Positions 1 to 11,165 are shown, counted from the first letter of the stretch. The stretch: 64,000 nt of DNA from Paracoccus beibuensis (GCF_026162625.1 NZ_JAOTBD010000013.1:18331-82330); one strand, 5' to 3'. The notes: generated from the letters alone by a model not told the origin. Program-made: numbers and translations.

Positions 1-234
1 CCAGCCGACCAGCGCCACGAGCGCCACGCCGCACGCGCTCCAGATCGCGTAGGCGACGCCCAGGGGCATCACTTTCAGCGTCACCGACAGCAGGTAGAAG
101 CTGGCCAGGTAGCAGACGGCCATGCCAAGCGTGGGCCACAGCCGGGTGAACTGCTCGGACCGCTGCAGCATCGAGGTGCCCAGCACCTCGAGGCTGATGG
201 CCGCCAGCAACGGGACATAGGGAGAATTGATCAC
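1..234 (-). CDS. SMR-family multidrug efflux protein (partial, cut by window edge)
   Basis: The reading frame runs off the left edge; 78 residues are visible. They form hydrophobic segments typical of the small multidrug resistance (EmrE/QacE/SugE) family: an N-terminal helix with the conserved membrane glutamate (SLEVLGTS, Glu about 16), then the loop QFTRLWPTLG and a second helix. SMR proteins are four-helix dimers that exchange protons for cationic drugs across the inner membrane. The start is a GTG at 234 that overlaps the stop of the upstream yihY-like gene in a GTGA arrangement, so the two are probably translationally coupled. The substrate cannot be told from the visible part. Confidence 0.85.
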   Translation of the reverse strand, partial: MINSPYVPLLAAISLEVLGTSMLQRSEQFTRLWPTLGMAVCYLASFYLLSVTLKVMPLGVAYAIWSACGVALVALVGW

Positions 235-1277
235 GAATGGGCCTCGGTCGACGCGCGGGGAACGTCCAATCCTGCCATGCGTTTCAGGTGACGCTCAATC
301 TCGGAATTGATCTCGGCCCCGATCAGCAGGATCGTCGCGTTCAGCCACAGCCAGATCATCAGGGCGACGACTGCGCCAAGCGAGCCATAGGTCTCGTTGT
401 AGTTCCCGAAACTCGCCGCATACCAGGAAAACAGCATCGAGGTGACGACCAGCGCCACCGCCGCAAAGATCGCCCCCGGCGAGATCCAGCGCCAGCGCGA
501 CTTCGGGGCGGCGGGGCCATAGCGGTAGACCCCGGCCAAGGCCAGCACCAGGACGCCGAACATGATCGGCCAGCGGATCAGGCTGACGGCCATCTCTCCG
601 CCCCAGCTCATCGGCAGCAGCTTCAGGACAGCTGGGATGACGGCGATGACCGCCAGCATCAGCGCGATCAGCGCCAGCCCCGAGATGGTGAAGACCATCG
701 CAACCAGGTTCAGGCGCAGGAAGCTGCGGGTCTCGCGCTGGAAGAAGGCGACGTTCAGCGCCGACAGCAGCGCCTTCATGCCGCCGTTTGCGGACCAGAA
801 CGCCACCAGCAGCGCCACGATACCCGCCAGCGACAGCGCCCCGCTCGACGCCGACGCGATCGAGCTGACCTGCCCCCTGATGATCTCGAGCGAACTTTGC
901 GGCAGCAGGTTGTCCAGCAGCTGCAGGTGGTTCTGGATCGTGGCCGGATCGGCATAAAGGCCATAGAGCGACACGAACGCCGTGATGGCCGGAAACAGCG
1001 ACAGCAGCCCGAAGAACGTAACGCCCCCCGCAACCGATGTCACCCGGTCCGACCCGATCTGCGTCAGAACCGATTGCGCGACCTGAATGACGTCCTTGCG
1101 GTGCATGTCGCGCAGGCCGGGCATCCGGCCCCGGCGGTTCAGAATCGGCGCCTGCGGCTGCGGCGGCGGCGCGGTCTTTTCTTCCGGAGCGGACAGCCCG
1201 AAGCGCCTCCGGGTGGCATCGTCCAGCGGGTCAAACAGCGCCGACAGGACGCCCGGATTGGTCTTTCGGTCCGCCAT
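231..1277 (-). CDS. YihY/virulence factor BrkB family membrane protein
   Basis: A 348-residue integral membrane protein of the YihY/BrkB family. About 65 polar residues rich in Pro precede the conserved core, which begins near residue 84 (GGVTFFGLLSLFPAITAF) and contains roughly six membrane helices. The C-terminal part holds YGSLGAVVALMIWLWL, a family signature, and ends in a charged tail. Members were once called ribonuclease BN, which is now considered wrong; the function is unknown, with a transport role suspected. It follows the hypothetical gene at 1287-1958 after 9 bases and overlaps the SMR gene, so the three probably form one transcript. Confidence 0.9.
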   Translation of the reverse strand: MADRKTNPGVLSALFDPLDDATRRRFGLSAPEEKTAPPPQPQAPILNRRGRMPGLRDMHRKDVIQVAQSVLTQIGSDRVTSVAGGVTFFGLLSLFPAITAFVSLYGLYADPATIQNHLQLLDNLLPQSSLEIIRGQVSSIASASSGALSLAGIVALLVAFWSANGGMKALLSALNVAFFQRETRSFLRLNLVAMVFTISGLALIALMLAVIAVIPAVLKLLPMSWGGEMAVSLIRWPIMFGVLVLALAGVYRYGPAAPKSRWRWISPGAIFAAVALVVTSMLFSWYAASFGNYNETYGSLGAVVALMIWLWLNATILLIGAEINSEIERHLKRMAGLDVPRASTEAHS

Positions 1278-1286
1278 CCGCTGTCC

Positions 1287-1958
1287 TTACAGTCGGTGCA
1301 TGCGCGCGGCGTCGTCGGCGCCTGCCGCCTCGGGCCGATTCTCGGGCGCGACGGGGCGCGGGCCGGGGCCGGCGTTCAGGATAGACTTCAGCTGGTCGGC
1401 CGCGATCACGAAGTCCGCCAGGATCGAGTTCGCCTGCCGGGACACGCCCCGGAACGACTCGAACGCCTGAGAGATCGAGGTGGCGACGCCGTTCAGACTG
1501 TTGGTCAACTCTGCCGCAGTGCGGGTCAGGTCCTGCGCGATGTTGCCGCGCGGATGCCGCGTCTGCGCAGCCTCGGCCCGCAGGCGAGCGGCCGCGCGCT
1601 CGTCGTTCATCGCCTGCGCCCGAACCCGGCGGCGAATCTCGTCGCGCTCGACCTCGTCCATGTCCGCAAAGCGCGGGGCGTGGGTGGGTCCGTGCATGCG
1701 CGGGGCGGGCCTGTCCGTCCCGGCCAGCCTGCGCGCCGCCATCGTCGCGGCTACCGTCAGGCCAGCGACGCCAAGCGCCACGCCGCCCCAGACGATGACC
1801 GTGGCGGTGGTCGAAGGCGCGGGGCGGGCATGGCGGCCGTCACGCGACAGAGGGGCATCTTCTGTCCGATGCCCGTCGGGGATCGGGCGCGGCTCGAAGC
1901 GCGTGTGGCTTGTGCGGTCGGCTTCGATCGGCGGAAGGGTGGGATCGTGGGGGCGCAT
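1287..1958 (-). CDS. Hypothetical protein with one membrane helix
   Basis: A 223-residue protein that I do not recognise as a named family. A polar N-terminus of about 50 residues leads to one hydrophobic segment (about residues 53-73, VIVWGGVALGVAGLTVAAT). A charged Arg/Glu/Ala-rich stretch follows (RDEIRRRVRAQAMNDERAAARLRAEA), then a predicted helical region with TAAELTNSLNGVATSISQAF. This looks like a membrane-anchored, possibly coiled-coil, structural protein. The start is ATG at 1958 with GAGGAC upstream. It shares its intergenic region with the divergent purB and is followed closely by the yihY-like gene. Confidence 0.6.
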   Translation of the reverse strand: MRPHDPTLPPIEADRTSHTRFEPRPIPDGHRTEDAPLSRDGRHARPAPSTTATVIVWGGVALGVAGLTVAATMAARRLAGTDRPAPRMHGPTHAPRFADMDEVERDEIRRRVRAQAMNDERAAARLRAEAAQTRHPRGNIAQDLTRTAAELTNSLNGVATSISQAFESFRGVSRQANSILADFVIAADQLKSILNAGPGPRPVAPENRPEAAGADDAARMHRL

Positions 1959-2102
1959 GACGGTCCTCGGCTATCGGCTTGGCAGTGCGAGATCAACCCC
2001 TTGGCACCGGGGATCGTTCCGCACGGCCCCTGCGGGCGTCATGAAAACTTGCCCCCGCGGCAGGTCCCGGCTATGCCCCCGCCAACCGCAAAGGAGCCCA
2101 GC

Positions 2103-3416
2103 ATGATCCCGCGTTACGCCCGCCCCGAAATGGTCGCCATCTGGTCCCCCGAGACCAAGTTCCGCATCTGGTACGAGATCGAGGCCCACGCCTGCGACGC
2201 GCAGGCCGATCTGGGCGTCATTCCGCGCGAAAACGCCGAGGCCGTCTGGAAGGCCCGCGACGTCCAGTTCGACGTCGCCCGCATCGACGAGATCGAGGCC
2301 GTCACCAAGCACGACGTCATCGCCTTCCTGACCCATCTGGCCGAGCATGTGGGCAGCGACCAGGCGCGCTTCGTCCATCAGGGCATGACCAGTTCGGACG
2401 TCCTGGACACGACGCTGAACATCCAGCTGGTGCGCGCCGCCGACATCCTGCTGGCCGACATGGACCGCGTGCTGGCCGCGCTGAAGACCCGCGCCTTCGA
2501 GCACAAGGACACCGTCCGCATCGGCCGCAGCCACGGCATCCATGCCGAACCGACGACCATGGGCCTGACCTTTGCCCGCTTCTATGCCGAGATGGCGCGC
2601 GGCCGCGCCCGCCTTCAGGCCGCGCGGCACGAGGTCGCGACCGGCGCGATCAGCGGCGCAGTCGGCACCTTTGCCAACATCGACCCGGCCGTCGAAGAGC
2701 ATGTCTGCGCCAAGCTGGGCCTGCGCCCCGAGCCGATCAGCACCCAGGTCATCCCGCGCGACCGCCACGCCATGTTCTTTGCCACCCTGGGCGTCATCGC
2801 CAGTTCGATAGAAAACATCGCCATCGAGATCCGCCACATGCAGCGCACCGAGGTGCTGGAGGCCGAGGAGTTCTTCAGCCCCGGCCAGAAGGGGTCGTCG
2901 GCGATGCCCCACAAGCGCAACCCCGTCCTGACCGAGAACCTGACCGGCCTTGCGCGTCTTGTCCGCATGGCAGTGGTCCCGGCGATGGAGAACGTGGCCC
3001 TGTGGCACGAACGCGACATCAGCCATTCATCCGTCGAACGCGGCATCGCGCCGGACGCGACCATCACGCTGGATTTCGCGCTGAACCGTTTGGCGGGCGT
3101 GATCGAGAAGCTGGTGATCTATCCCGACAACATGCTGGCCAACATGAACAAGTTCAAAGGACTGGTCATGTCGCAGCGTGTCCTGCTGGCGCTGACGCAG
3201 GCGGGCGTTTCACGCGAGGACAGCTATCGGCTGGTGCAGCGCAACGCCATGAAGGTCTGGGAGAAGGGCGCGGACTTCAAGACCGAGCTTCTGGCCGATC
3301 CCGAGGTGACCGCCGCCCTCAGCCCCGCCGAGATCGAGGAGAAATTCGACCTTGGCTATCACACCAGGCATGTCGACACGATCTTCCGGCGGGTCTTCGA
3401 CGAAAACCCGCTGTGA
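2103..3416 (+). CDS. purB: Adenylosuccinate lyase
   Basis: PurB (437 residues) cleaves SAICAR to AICAR plus fumarate and adenylosuccinate to AMP plus fumarate, acting twice in purine synthesis. The fumarase/aspartase superfamily signature is present as GSSAMPHKRNP at about residues 264-274, and TSSDVLDTT and HGIHAEPTTMG match the other two conserved active-site blocks (His of HGIHAEP is the likely general acid). The frame stays open far upstream, but the ATG at 2103 is preceded by AAAGGAG at good spacing and begins MIPRYARPEM, the usual N-terminus. Monocistronic by appearance, divergent from the hypothetical gene at 1287-1958. Confidence 0.97.
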   Translation: MIPRYARPEMVAIWSPETKFRIWYEIEAHACDAQADLGVIPRENAEAVWKARDVQFDVARIDEIEAVTKHDVIAFLTHLAEHVGSDQARFVHQGMTSSDVLDTTLNIQLVRAADILLADMDRVLAALKTRAFEHKDTVRIGRSHGIHAEPTTMGLTFARFYAEMARGRARLQAARHEVATGAISGAVGTFANIDPAVEEHVCAKLGLRPEPISTQVIPRDRHAMFFATLGVIASSIENIAIEIRHMQRTEVLEAEEFFSPGQKGSSAMPHKRNPVLTENLTGLARLVRMAVVPAMENVALWHERDISHSSVERGIAPDATITLDFALNRLAGVIEKLVIYPDNMLANMNKFKGLVMSQRVLLALTQAGVSREDSYRLVQRNAMKVWEKGADFKTELLADPEVTAALSPAEIEEKFDLGYHTRHVDTIFRRVFDENPL

Positions 3417-3492
3417 CGGGACCAGCGTCAACCTCCCGTTAGGGATGTCGTGGCACATTGGCACCTGACGGATTGCGACAGGGGGCGGCAGG

Positions 3493-4500
3493 ATGGGCCA
3501 GATCGGATTGAGCCAGCGGCAGAAGGCGGCAGTGATTGTGCGGCTTCTGCTGGATGACGACGAGGTGGCGGGCGTGGACCGTCTGACGGCCGACGACCAG
3601 ACGCTGCTTGCCCAGGAAATGGCGGGGATGGAACTGATCGACCGCAACACCCGCGATGCCGTCATCACCGAGTTCTGCGACAGCCTCGAATCCGTCGGCG
3701 TCACCTTCCCCGGCGGTCTGGACGGGACCCTGGCGATGCTGGGCAGTCGCCTATCGGACGACAGCACGGACCGGCTGCATCGCGCGGCGGCGATTTCAGG
3801 CAAATCGGATCCCTGGGGGCGCATCTACAAGCTTCCGAAAGAATCGCTGATCTCGATCGCCACTTCTGAATCGGTCGAACTGGTCGCCCTGATGCTGTCC
3901 AAGCTGCCGGTCGAGGCGGCCTCGGCAACCTTCATGGCCTTGCCGCGGGACCGCGCACGGGTGGTGGCGCAGGCCATGTCGATGACCTCCGGCGTGACGC
4001 CGGATGCACTGAAGCGCGTCGGCCTTGTGCTGCTGCAGGCGGCAGAGGCGCTTCCGAAACCGGCCATCACCACGCCCGCCACGGACCGGATGGGCGCGAT
4101 CCTCAACTTCGCGACCGCCGATCTGCGCGACGACGTGCTGGGGGCGCTGGACGAGCGTGACGTGGTTTTCGCCGACGGCGTGCGGCGGGCCATCTTCATC
4201 TTTGCGCATATCCCCGACCGGATCGAGCCACGGGAGGTGCCGCGCATCGTCCGCGAACTGGATCAGTCGACCCTTGTGCGGGCCTTGGCCGCCACGTCGG
4301 AGGCCGACGTGGCCGCGGCCGACTTCATCCTGTCGAACCTCTCGCAGCGCATGGCCGACGGGCTGCGCGAGGAACGCGAAGCCCTGGGAAAGCCGCGGGC
4401 GAAGGATGTGGACGAGGCCATGAACGAGGTCATCTCGGTCATCCGGCAGCTCCAGGACAGCAGCCAGATCACGCTGAAGATGCCCCAGGACGAGGAATAG
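3493..4500 (+). CDS. FliG-like flagellar motor switch protein homologue (orphan)
   Basis: A 335-residue protein with the overall plan of FliG. An N-terminal part begins LSQRQKAAVIVRLLL, comparable to the FliG opening LTGxQKAAILL. The middle and C-terminal ARM-like helices contain SNLSQRMADGLREEREALG followed by AKDVDEAMNEVISVIRQLQ, which matches the FliG tail (NMSxRAAExLxEExExxGPVR..VExAQxxIxxxxRxL). FliG forms the rotor ring that meets MotA. No other flagellar gene is nearby: purB precedes and gap follows. Divergent stand-alone FliG copies occur in Rhodobacteraceae; whether this one serves a motor is unknown. The start MGQIGLSQ has a weak ribosome site (GGGGGCGG). Confidence 0.75.
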   Translation: MGQIGLSQRQKAAVIVRLLLDDDEVAGVDRLTADDQTLLAQEMAGMELIDRNTRDAVITEFCDSLESVGVTFPGGLDGTLAMLGSRLSDDSTDRLHRAAAISGKSDPWGRIYKLPKESLISIATSESVELVALMLSKLPVEAASATFMALPRDRARVVAQAMSMTSGVTPDALKRVGLVLLQAAEALPKPAITTPATDRMGAILNFATADLRDDVLGALDERDVVFADGVRRAIFIFAHIPDRIEPREVPRIVRELDQSTLVRALAATSEADVAAADFILSNLSQRMADGLREEREALGKPRAKDVDEAMNEVISVIRQLQDSSQITLKMPQDEE

Positions 4501-4552
4501 GACTCTTGCCCGGTGTTCGCAGGCTGCATTGAACCCGCCAGCGGAGGCGCCG

Positions 4553-4696
4553 ATGACCAACCAGATCGCCATTGCCCTGCTGCTGCTGATCGGCGCGGTG
4601 TTTCTTGCCGACCAGCTGTGGCTTGGCGGCTCGCTGCCGCTGGTCGCCGCCAAGGGTGTGGACCAGTTCATCGAGTACCTGGCCTTCTGGCGCTGA
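4553..4696 (+). CDS. Small membrane protein, 47 residues
   Basis: A short open frame in the gap between the fliG-like gene and gap: ATG with GGAGGCGCCG just upstream, 47 codons, TGA stop. The peptide starts MTNQIAIALLLLIGAVFLAD, a clear single hydrophobic helix, and continues to a second short apolar stretch ending YLAFWR. The strong ribosome site, the length and the position before gap make it a believable gene; short membrane peptides at this position occur in related Rhodobacteraceae. No function can be assigned. Confidence 0.6.
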   Translation: MTNQIAIALLLLIGAVFLADQLWLGGSLPLVAAKGVDQFIEYLAFWR

Positions 4697-4796
4697 CCCT
4701 GCACACCGTTAGCGCGCGTCATCCAGACGGCGTTTGCATCGCCCCTTTCGGCAGGCTAGAGGAATGGCAACCGTCACCTGCTAACGAGGGGTACCC

Positions 4797-5798
<1,002 letters not shown>

Positions 5799-5817
5799 AC
5801 CAGCCCGGATGACCGAA

Positions 5818-5848
5818 AACAGCGGCGGAGCCCTGCTCCGCCGCTGTT
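5818..5848. terminator. Bidirectional intrinsic terminator between gap and the SDR gene
   Basis: Perfect 13-bp inverted repeat, left arm AACAGCGGCGGAG (5818-5830), loop of five bases, right arm CTCCGCCGCTGTT (5836-5848), flanked by AAAA on the left and TTTC on the right. It sits between two convergent genes and can stop transcription from either side. Confidence 0.85.
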
Positions 5849-5967
5849 TCATGCGACCTGTCGCGGCAGGTCCCGCCCGCCGTCAGGCGGGCAGCCCCCA
5901 CGATGCAAGGGTCAATCGCAAGGCCGAGAGCGGGTGCTGCGCGTCCCGCCCCGGGGGCTGCCTGTTC

Positions 5968-6720
5968 TCATTCGGCATAGATCATCCTCACACTCATGCC
6001 GCCGTCGATCACGAACTGCTGGCCCGTCACGAAGCCTGCCTCTTCAGAGGCGAGCCACGCGACCAGTCCCGCAACGTCTTCCGGCCGCCCCACCCTGCCA
6101 ACCGGGTGCTGGTCACGGTCTGCCGCCGAATGGTCCGGATCCTCGCGCTTTGCGACCTTCTGCCACGGCCCCGTCTCGATCCAGCCCGGCAGGATGGTGT
6201 TCACCCGGATCGCGGGCCCCAGGCTGACCGCCAGGGCATGGGTCAGGGCGACCAGCGCCCCCTTGGCCGCGGCATATGCCTCGGTCTGCGGTTCGGACTG
6301 ATGCGCCCTGGTCGAGGACATCGTGACGATGCTCCCCCGGCCCGTCCGCAGCAGCGGAACCGCAGCACGGATGCACAGAAAGGCACCGGTCACGTGGCTG
6401 TCCTGCCACCGGCGCCAGCCGTCCAGCGACAGATCCTCGATCGGACCGCTGACCGGATCGGCCAGCCCTGCGTTCGATACCAGCAGGTTCAGGGGCTCGC
6501 CGTCCAGCCATCCCCGCAAGGCATCGAAACCTCGGGCCACGTCTTCCTCGGACCCGACATCAACCTGCAGGCCCAGGATTTCCTCATCGGCGTCGCAAAG
6601 CTCGCCCACCGCCTCGCGGTCGATGTCGAACACGGCAACCCGCCACCCATCCGTCCTCAGCCGGGTCACGATGCCCTTGCCGATGCCCTGCGCACCGCCT
6701 GTGACCAATGCCGTCTTCAT
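5968..6720 (-). CDS. SDR-family oxidoreductase
   Basis: A 250-residue classical short-chain dehydrogenase/reductase. The cofactor motif TGGAQGIG spans residues 7-14, and FDIDRE (Asp near 32) favours NAD(H). SNAG lies at 82-85, the catalytic Ser at about 135 (MSSTRA), and Tyr149 and Lys153 form YAAAK. The tail GQQFVIDGGMSVRMIYAE is the usual SDR ending. Many are annotated as 3-ketoacyl-ACP reductase-like, but the substrate cannot be read from sequence. Convergent with gap; the next gene upstream (phasin-like, same strand) starts about 60 bases away. Confidence 0.88.
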   Translation of the reverse strand: MKTALVTGGAQGIGKGIVTRLRTDGWRVAVFDIDREAVGELCDADEEILGLQVDVGSEEDVARGFDALRGWLDGEPLNLLVSNAGLADPVSGPIEDLSLDGWRRWQDSHVTGAFLCIRAAVPLLRTGRGSIVTMSSTRAHQSEPQTEAYAAAKGALVALTHALAVSLGPAIRVNTILPGWIETGPWQKVAKREDPDHSAADRDQHPVGRVGRPEDVAGLVAWLASEEAGFVTGQQFVIDGGMSVRMIYAE

Positions 6721-6783
6721 TGCGCCGTCCTTCCGGTTGTTGCTGTCAGCACCGGTAACGGACGGGGTTGGCGCGCGTTCCGC

Positions 6784-7101
6784 TCAGCGCGACTTGACTG
6801 CCGAAAGACGACGCGAATTGGCGCGGGTGCGCCGGCCATAGGGCCGCAGCGCCGCTGACAGCATCCGCTCGGTGCTGTCACCGCGCAGACCCGCCTGTGC
6901 CATCGCGAACATCGATTCGGACACGGCGGCCTGCTTTTCGGCCACCATCAGGAACGGCTCTCCGGGCGCCTGCGCCATCAGGCCAAACATGCCCGCCATG
7001 CGCAGGCCGATGACCATGTTGGCCTCGACCGCCATGCGGGCGAACTCTGCCGCAAGACGCATCTGCGCTGCGGGTAGAAACATCGGCATCATTGACTTCA
7101 T
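6784..7101 (-). CDS. Phasin-like / PHA granule-associated candidate
   Basis: A 105-residue, Met/Ala-rich, mostly helical protein. The sequence runs [20 protein letters not shown], then [34 protein letters not shown] and a basic tail [16 protein letters not shown] recall this layout (amphipathic helix, MRMAGM-type block, VxEKxxA, basic C-terminus) from a small Rhodobacteraceae family often given unhelpful names. The start at 7101 is preferred over an upstream one because AGGGAA lies nine bases before it. The palindrome CTGCAGTGCAG upstream resembles the Paracoccus PhaR site, which suggests a link to polyhydroxyalkanoate granules. That role is an inference. Confidence 0.6.
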   Translation of the reverse strand: MKSMMPMFLPAAQMRLAAEFARMAVEANMVIGLRMAGMFGLMAQAPGEPFLMVAEKQAAVSESMFAMAQAGLRGDSTERMLSAALRPYGRRTRANSRRLSAVKSR

Positions 7102-7156
7102 CTGGACCACTTCCCTCGGTGCCACCTGGGCACGGCATGTGCATAGCAGATCTCAT

Positions 7157-7169
7157 GCTGCAGTGCAGC
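7157..7169. promoter_or_regulatory. PhaR-type operator candidate
   Basis: GCTGCAGTGCAGC is a perfect 6-bp inverted repeat around one base and contains CTGC-N3-GCAG. From memory, Paracoccus denitrificans PhaR, the repressor of phasin and phaR genes, binds CTGC-N3/4-GCAG. It lies 56 bases upstream of the phasin-like gene and about 90 bases upstream of pyrC. Confidence 0.5.
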
Positions 7170-7256
7170 AAGACAACCGCAACTTCGGGACGTGGTTCCC
7201 GAAAACTTGACGCCGCCGCTTGGCAAGTCGGCATTGCCGTGGTTAGAGGCAAGCCC

Positions 7257-8300
7257 ATGACACAGACGCTGACCCTTCGCCGCCCGGACGACTGGCACCT
7301 GCACCTGCGCGACGGCGCGATGCTTGCCGCCGTTGCGCCGCATTCCGCGGGCTTCGGCCGCGCGATCATCATGCCGAACCTGGTGCCGCCAGTCACGACC
7401 GGCGCGCAGGCCGCCGCCTATCGCGACCGGATCCTCGCGGCCTTGCCCAAGGGCGCGGCGCTCGATCCGCAGATGACGCTCTATCTGACGGATGCGACGG
7501 ACGCCGCCGATGTCGTCGGGGCGTTCCGCGACGGGATCATCCGGGCGGTCAAGCTCTACCCTGCCGGCGCCACGACCAACAGCGCCTCGGGCGTGACGGA
7601 TTTCGCGCGCGTCCAGCCCGTGCTGGAGGCGATGGCCGAAGCGGGCGTCACGCTCTGCGTGCACGGCGAAGTCACCGACCCGTCGGTCGACATCTTCGAC
7701 CGAGAGGCGGTCTTCATCGAAACCGTCCTGGACCCCCTGCGGCGCCGCACCCCCGGCCTGCGCGTGGTGATGGAGCATATCACCACCAGCGAAGGCGTCG
7801 CCTATGCCCGGTCCGGCGGCGACGATCTGGCCGCCACGATCACGACCCACCACCTGGTCATCAACCGCAACGCGATCCTCGCGGGCGGGATCCGGCCGCA
7901 CTATTACTGCCTGCCCGTCGCCAAGCGCGAATCGCACCGCCTGGCCCTTCGGGAGGCCGCCACCGGCGGCGAGGCGCGGTTCTTCCTGGGCACCGACAGT
8001 GCGCCCCATGCCGACAGCGCCAAGCTGCAGCCCTGCGGCTGCGCGGGCTGCTTCACCGCACCGAACACCATGTCGATCCTGGCGCAGGTCTTCCAGGACG
8101 ACGACGCCCTGGACCGGCTGGAAGGCTTTGCCGGCCTGAACGGCGCCGCCTTCTATCGGATGGCGCCGAACGAGGACCGGATCACGCTGACCCGCCGCGA
8201 CACGCCCGCCGCCTATCCCACCCACATCAACGCGGGGGACGAGACCGTCACCGTCTTCGACCCCGGTTTCCCGCTGTTCTGGCACACGGAGAACGCATGA
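7257..8300 (+). CDS. pyrC: Dihydroorotase (class II, PyrC type)
   Basis: PyrC (347 residues) closes carbamoyl aspartate to dihydroorotate in pyrimidine synthesis. The metal-binding HLHLRDG is at residues 14-20, the lysine expected to be carbamylated is Lys99 ([14 protein letters not shown]), further metal histidines are near 136 (VHGE) and in MEHITT, and the catalytic Asp is in GTDSAPH. Length matches the E. coli enzyme (348). The ATG at 7257 follows TTAGAGGCAAGCCC; the upstream in-frame extension has no family support. The stop overlaps the pyrE start (ATGA), so the two are coupled. Confidence 0.97.
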   Translation: MTQTLTLRRPDDWHLHLRDGAMLAAVAPHSAGFGRAIIMPNLVPPVTTGAQAAAYRDRILAALPKGAALDPQMTLYLTDATDAADVVGAFRDGIIRAVKLYPAGATTNSASGVTDFARVQPVLEAMAEAGVTLCVHGEVTDPSVDIFDREAVFIETVLDPLRRRTPGLRVVMEHITTSEGVAYARSGGDDLAATITTHHLVINRNAILAGGIRPHYYCLPVAKRESHRLALREAATGGEARFFLGTDSAPHADSAKLQPCGCAGCFTAPNTMSILAQVFQDDDALDRLEGFAGLNGAAFYRMAPNEDRITLTRRDTPAAYPTHINAGDETVTVFDPGFPLFWHTENA

Positions 8301-8968
8301 ACCTGACCTTCCCGGCGCGCGAGGAAATCGCCCGCCTTACCGCCCGGATGCTGCTCGAGATCAAGGCGGTCGACTTCAACGCCACCCAGCCCTTCACCTA
8401 TGCGTCCGGCCTGAAGGGGCCGACCTATGTGGACTGCCGCCGCATCATCAGCTTTCCGCGCATCCGCGCCACGCTGATGGATTTCATGGCCGCTACCATC
8501 CTGCGCGATGCGGGTTTCGAGGCGTTCGACAACGTCGCCGGCGGTGAAACCGCGGGCATCCCCTTCGGCGCGCTGGTGGCCGAACGGCTTGGCCTGCCGA
8601 TGACCTATGTGCGGAAAAAGCCCAAAGGCTATGGCCGCAACGCCCGGATCGAGGGCGTGATGACCGAGGGCCAACGCGTCCTGCTGGTCGAGGATCTGAC
8701 CACCGACGGGGGCAGCAAGCTGTCCTTCGTCGACGCCATCCGCGAGACGGGCGCCGACTGCGCCCATACGGCGGTGATCTTCTACTACGGCATCTTTCCG
8801 GAAACGACGCAGCGGCTGTCCGATCACGGGGTGACGCTGCACCACCTCTGCACCTGGTGGGACGTCCTTGCCGAGGCGCGCGCGCAGATGGCCTTCGACC
8901 AGGCAACCCTGACCGAGGTCGAGGCCTTCCTGACCGACCCCCGCGCCTGGCAGGCCGCCAACCCGTAA
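8297..8968 (+). CDS. pyrE: Orotate phosphoribosyltransferase
   Basis: PyrE (223 residues) joins orotate and PRPP to give orotidine 5'-monophosphate. The PRPP-binding signature appears as [14 protein letters not shown] at about residues 128-141, and [17 protein letters not shown] and [10 protein letters not shown] are the substrate and flexible-loop regions. Its ATG overlaps the stop of pyrC by four bases. Two DnaA-box-like nonamers lie straight after the stop, before dnaB. Confidence 0.96.
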   Translation: MNLTFPAREEIARLTARMLLEIKAVDFNATQPFTYASGLKGPTYVDCRRIISFPRIRATLMDFMAATILRDAGFEAFDNVAGGETAGIPFGALVAERLGLPMTYVRKKPKGYGRNARIEGVMTEGQRVLLVEDLTTDGGSKLSFVDAIRETGADCAHTAVIFYYGIFPETTQRLSDHGVTLHHLCTWWDVLAEARAQMAFDQATLTEVEAFLTDPRAWQAANP

Positions 8969-8969
8969 G

Positions 8970-8989
8970 TTGTCCACAGGCTGTCCACA
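8970..8989 (+). promoter_or_regulatory. Tandem DnaA-box-like nonamers upstream of dnaB
   Basis: TTGTCCACA (8970-8978) and CTGTCCACA (8981-8989) are direct repeats two bases apart, each one or two mismatches from TTATCCACA. They begin right after the pyrE stop and lie about 90 bases before the dnaB start, so DnaA could influence dnaB expression. Binding is unproven. Confidence 0.4.
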
Positions 8990-9079
8990 GCTTCATGCAC
9001 CGGAATCTGGGGGCCGGCGATTTCAACGCCCACCCCTTTCGACTATGCTGGCCCCTTGAACCAAAAGTCAGGACAGGAC

Positions 9080-10560
<1,481 letters not shown>

Positions 10561-10564
<4 letters not shown>

Positions 10565-10911
10565 GCCTGCCGGTTCCGGTCGTCACGGTCGGACTGCTGA
10601 TCGCGTCGAACGTCTTCATGACCTTCGCGTGGTATGGACACCTGCGCTTCAAGACGGCCCCTCTGCTCGTCGTCATTGCGGTCAGTTGGCTGATCGCACT
10701 GCCCGAATATATCCTGCAGGTGCCCGCCAACCGCATCGGGCACGGCCATTTCAGCCCGGCCCAGCTGAAGACCATCCAAGAGGTCATCAGCCTGTCCGTC
10801 TTCGCCGTCTTTTCCTGGGCATACCTTGGTGAAAAGCTGGGGTGGCAGCACGGGGTCGGCTTTTCCCTCATCTGCCTTGGCGCCTGGTTCATCTTCCACG
10901 ACTTCGGCTGA
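10561..10911 (+). CDS. DMT-type small membrane protein (DUF486)
   Basis: A 116-residue protein with four predicted membrane helices. It matches the DUF486 family: an N-terminal helix ending ASNVFMTFAWYGHL, then SWLIALPEYILQVPANRIGH, QLKTIQEVISLSVF and a last helix ending GAWFIFHDFG. The family is related to small drug/metabolite transporters but has no known substrate. The start ATG overlaps the dnaB stop, so it is translated from the same message. Not related to replication as far as the sequence shows. Confidence 0.85.
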
Positions 10912-10927
10912 GGCACGAACGGCCATC

Positions 10928-10968
10928 GGGGGGTGCGGGGGGCTGGCCCCCCGCCGTCGCGGGACGCA
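10928..10968. repeat. GC-rich hairpin repeat, copy 1
   Basis: A G6 run, then a stem CGGGGGGC/GCCCCCCG (10936-10953) with a two-base loop, then GTCGCGGGACGCA. Almost the same unit occurs at 20810-20850, including the trailing CGCGGGACGCA. Both copies lie just after a stop codon, so the unit may act as a terminator or be a dispersed palindromic repeat. Confidence 0.6.
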
Positions 10969-11165
10969 AGCTCTGTGTCGCAGTTGGACGCAGATCCGAT
11001 CACGCGTCCTGATCCACCTTCCCCAGTGGCCCTTGTTTTGGCCTCGCCGGATGGGCGGCTTGGCATAGAACCTACCTGCTCCGGCGCGGCCCTTGCAATG
11101 CTGTGCTCTGGACGGCAGCGCGTAGCTCTGCATAACGTGCAAGACACCATCGCCAAAGGCTCCAG

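Noticed and set aside
237..2102. Long open frame upstream of purB in the same frame (extended N-terminus of over 600 residues)
   Set aside because: It runs antisense to two real genes, is Arg/Gln-rich as expected for a GC-rich shadow frame, and PurB has a normal start with ribosome site at 2103.
5855..5892. Two short hairpins (GACCTG/CAGGTC and GCCCGCC/GGCGGGC) downstream of the gap terminator
   Set aside because: Could assist termination of the convergent SDR gene, but no T-run; not called separately.
7098..8285. Long minus-strand frame opposite pyrC
   Set aside because: Shadow frame of pyrC on the opposite strand; no family match, composition typical of antisense in high-GC DNA.
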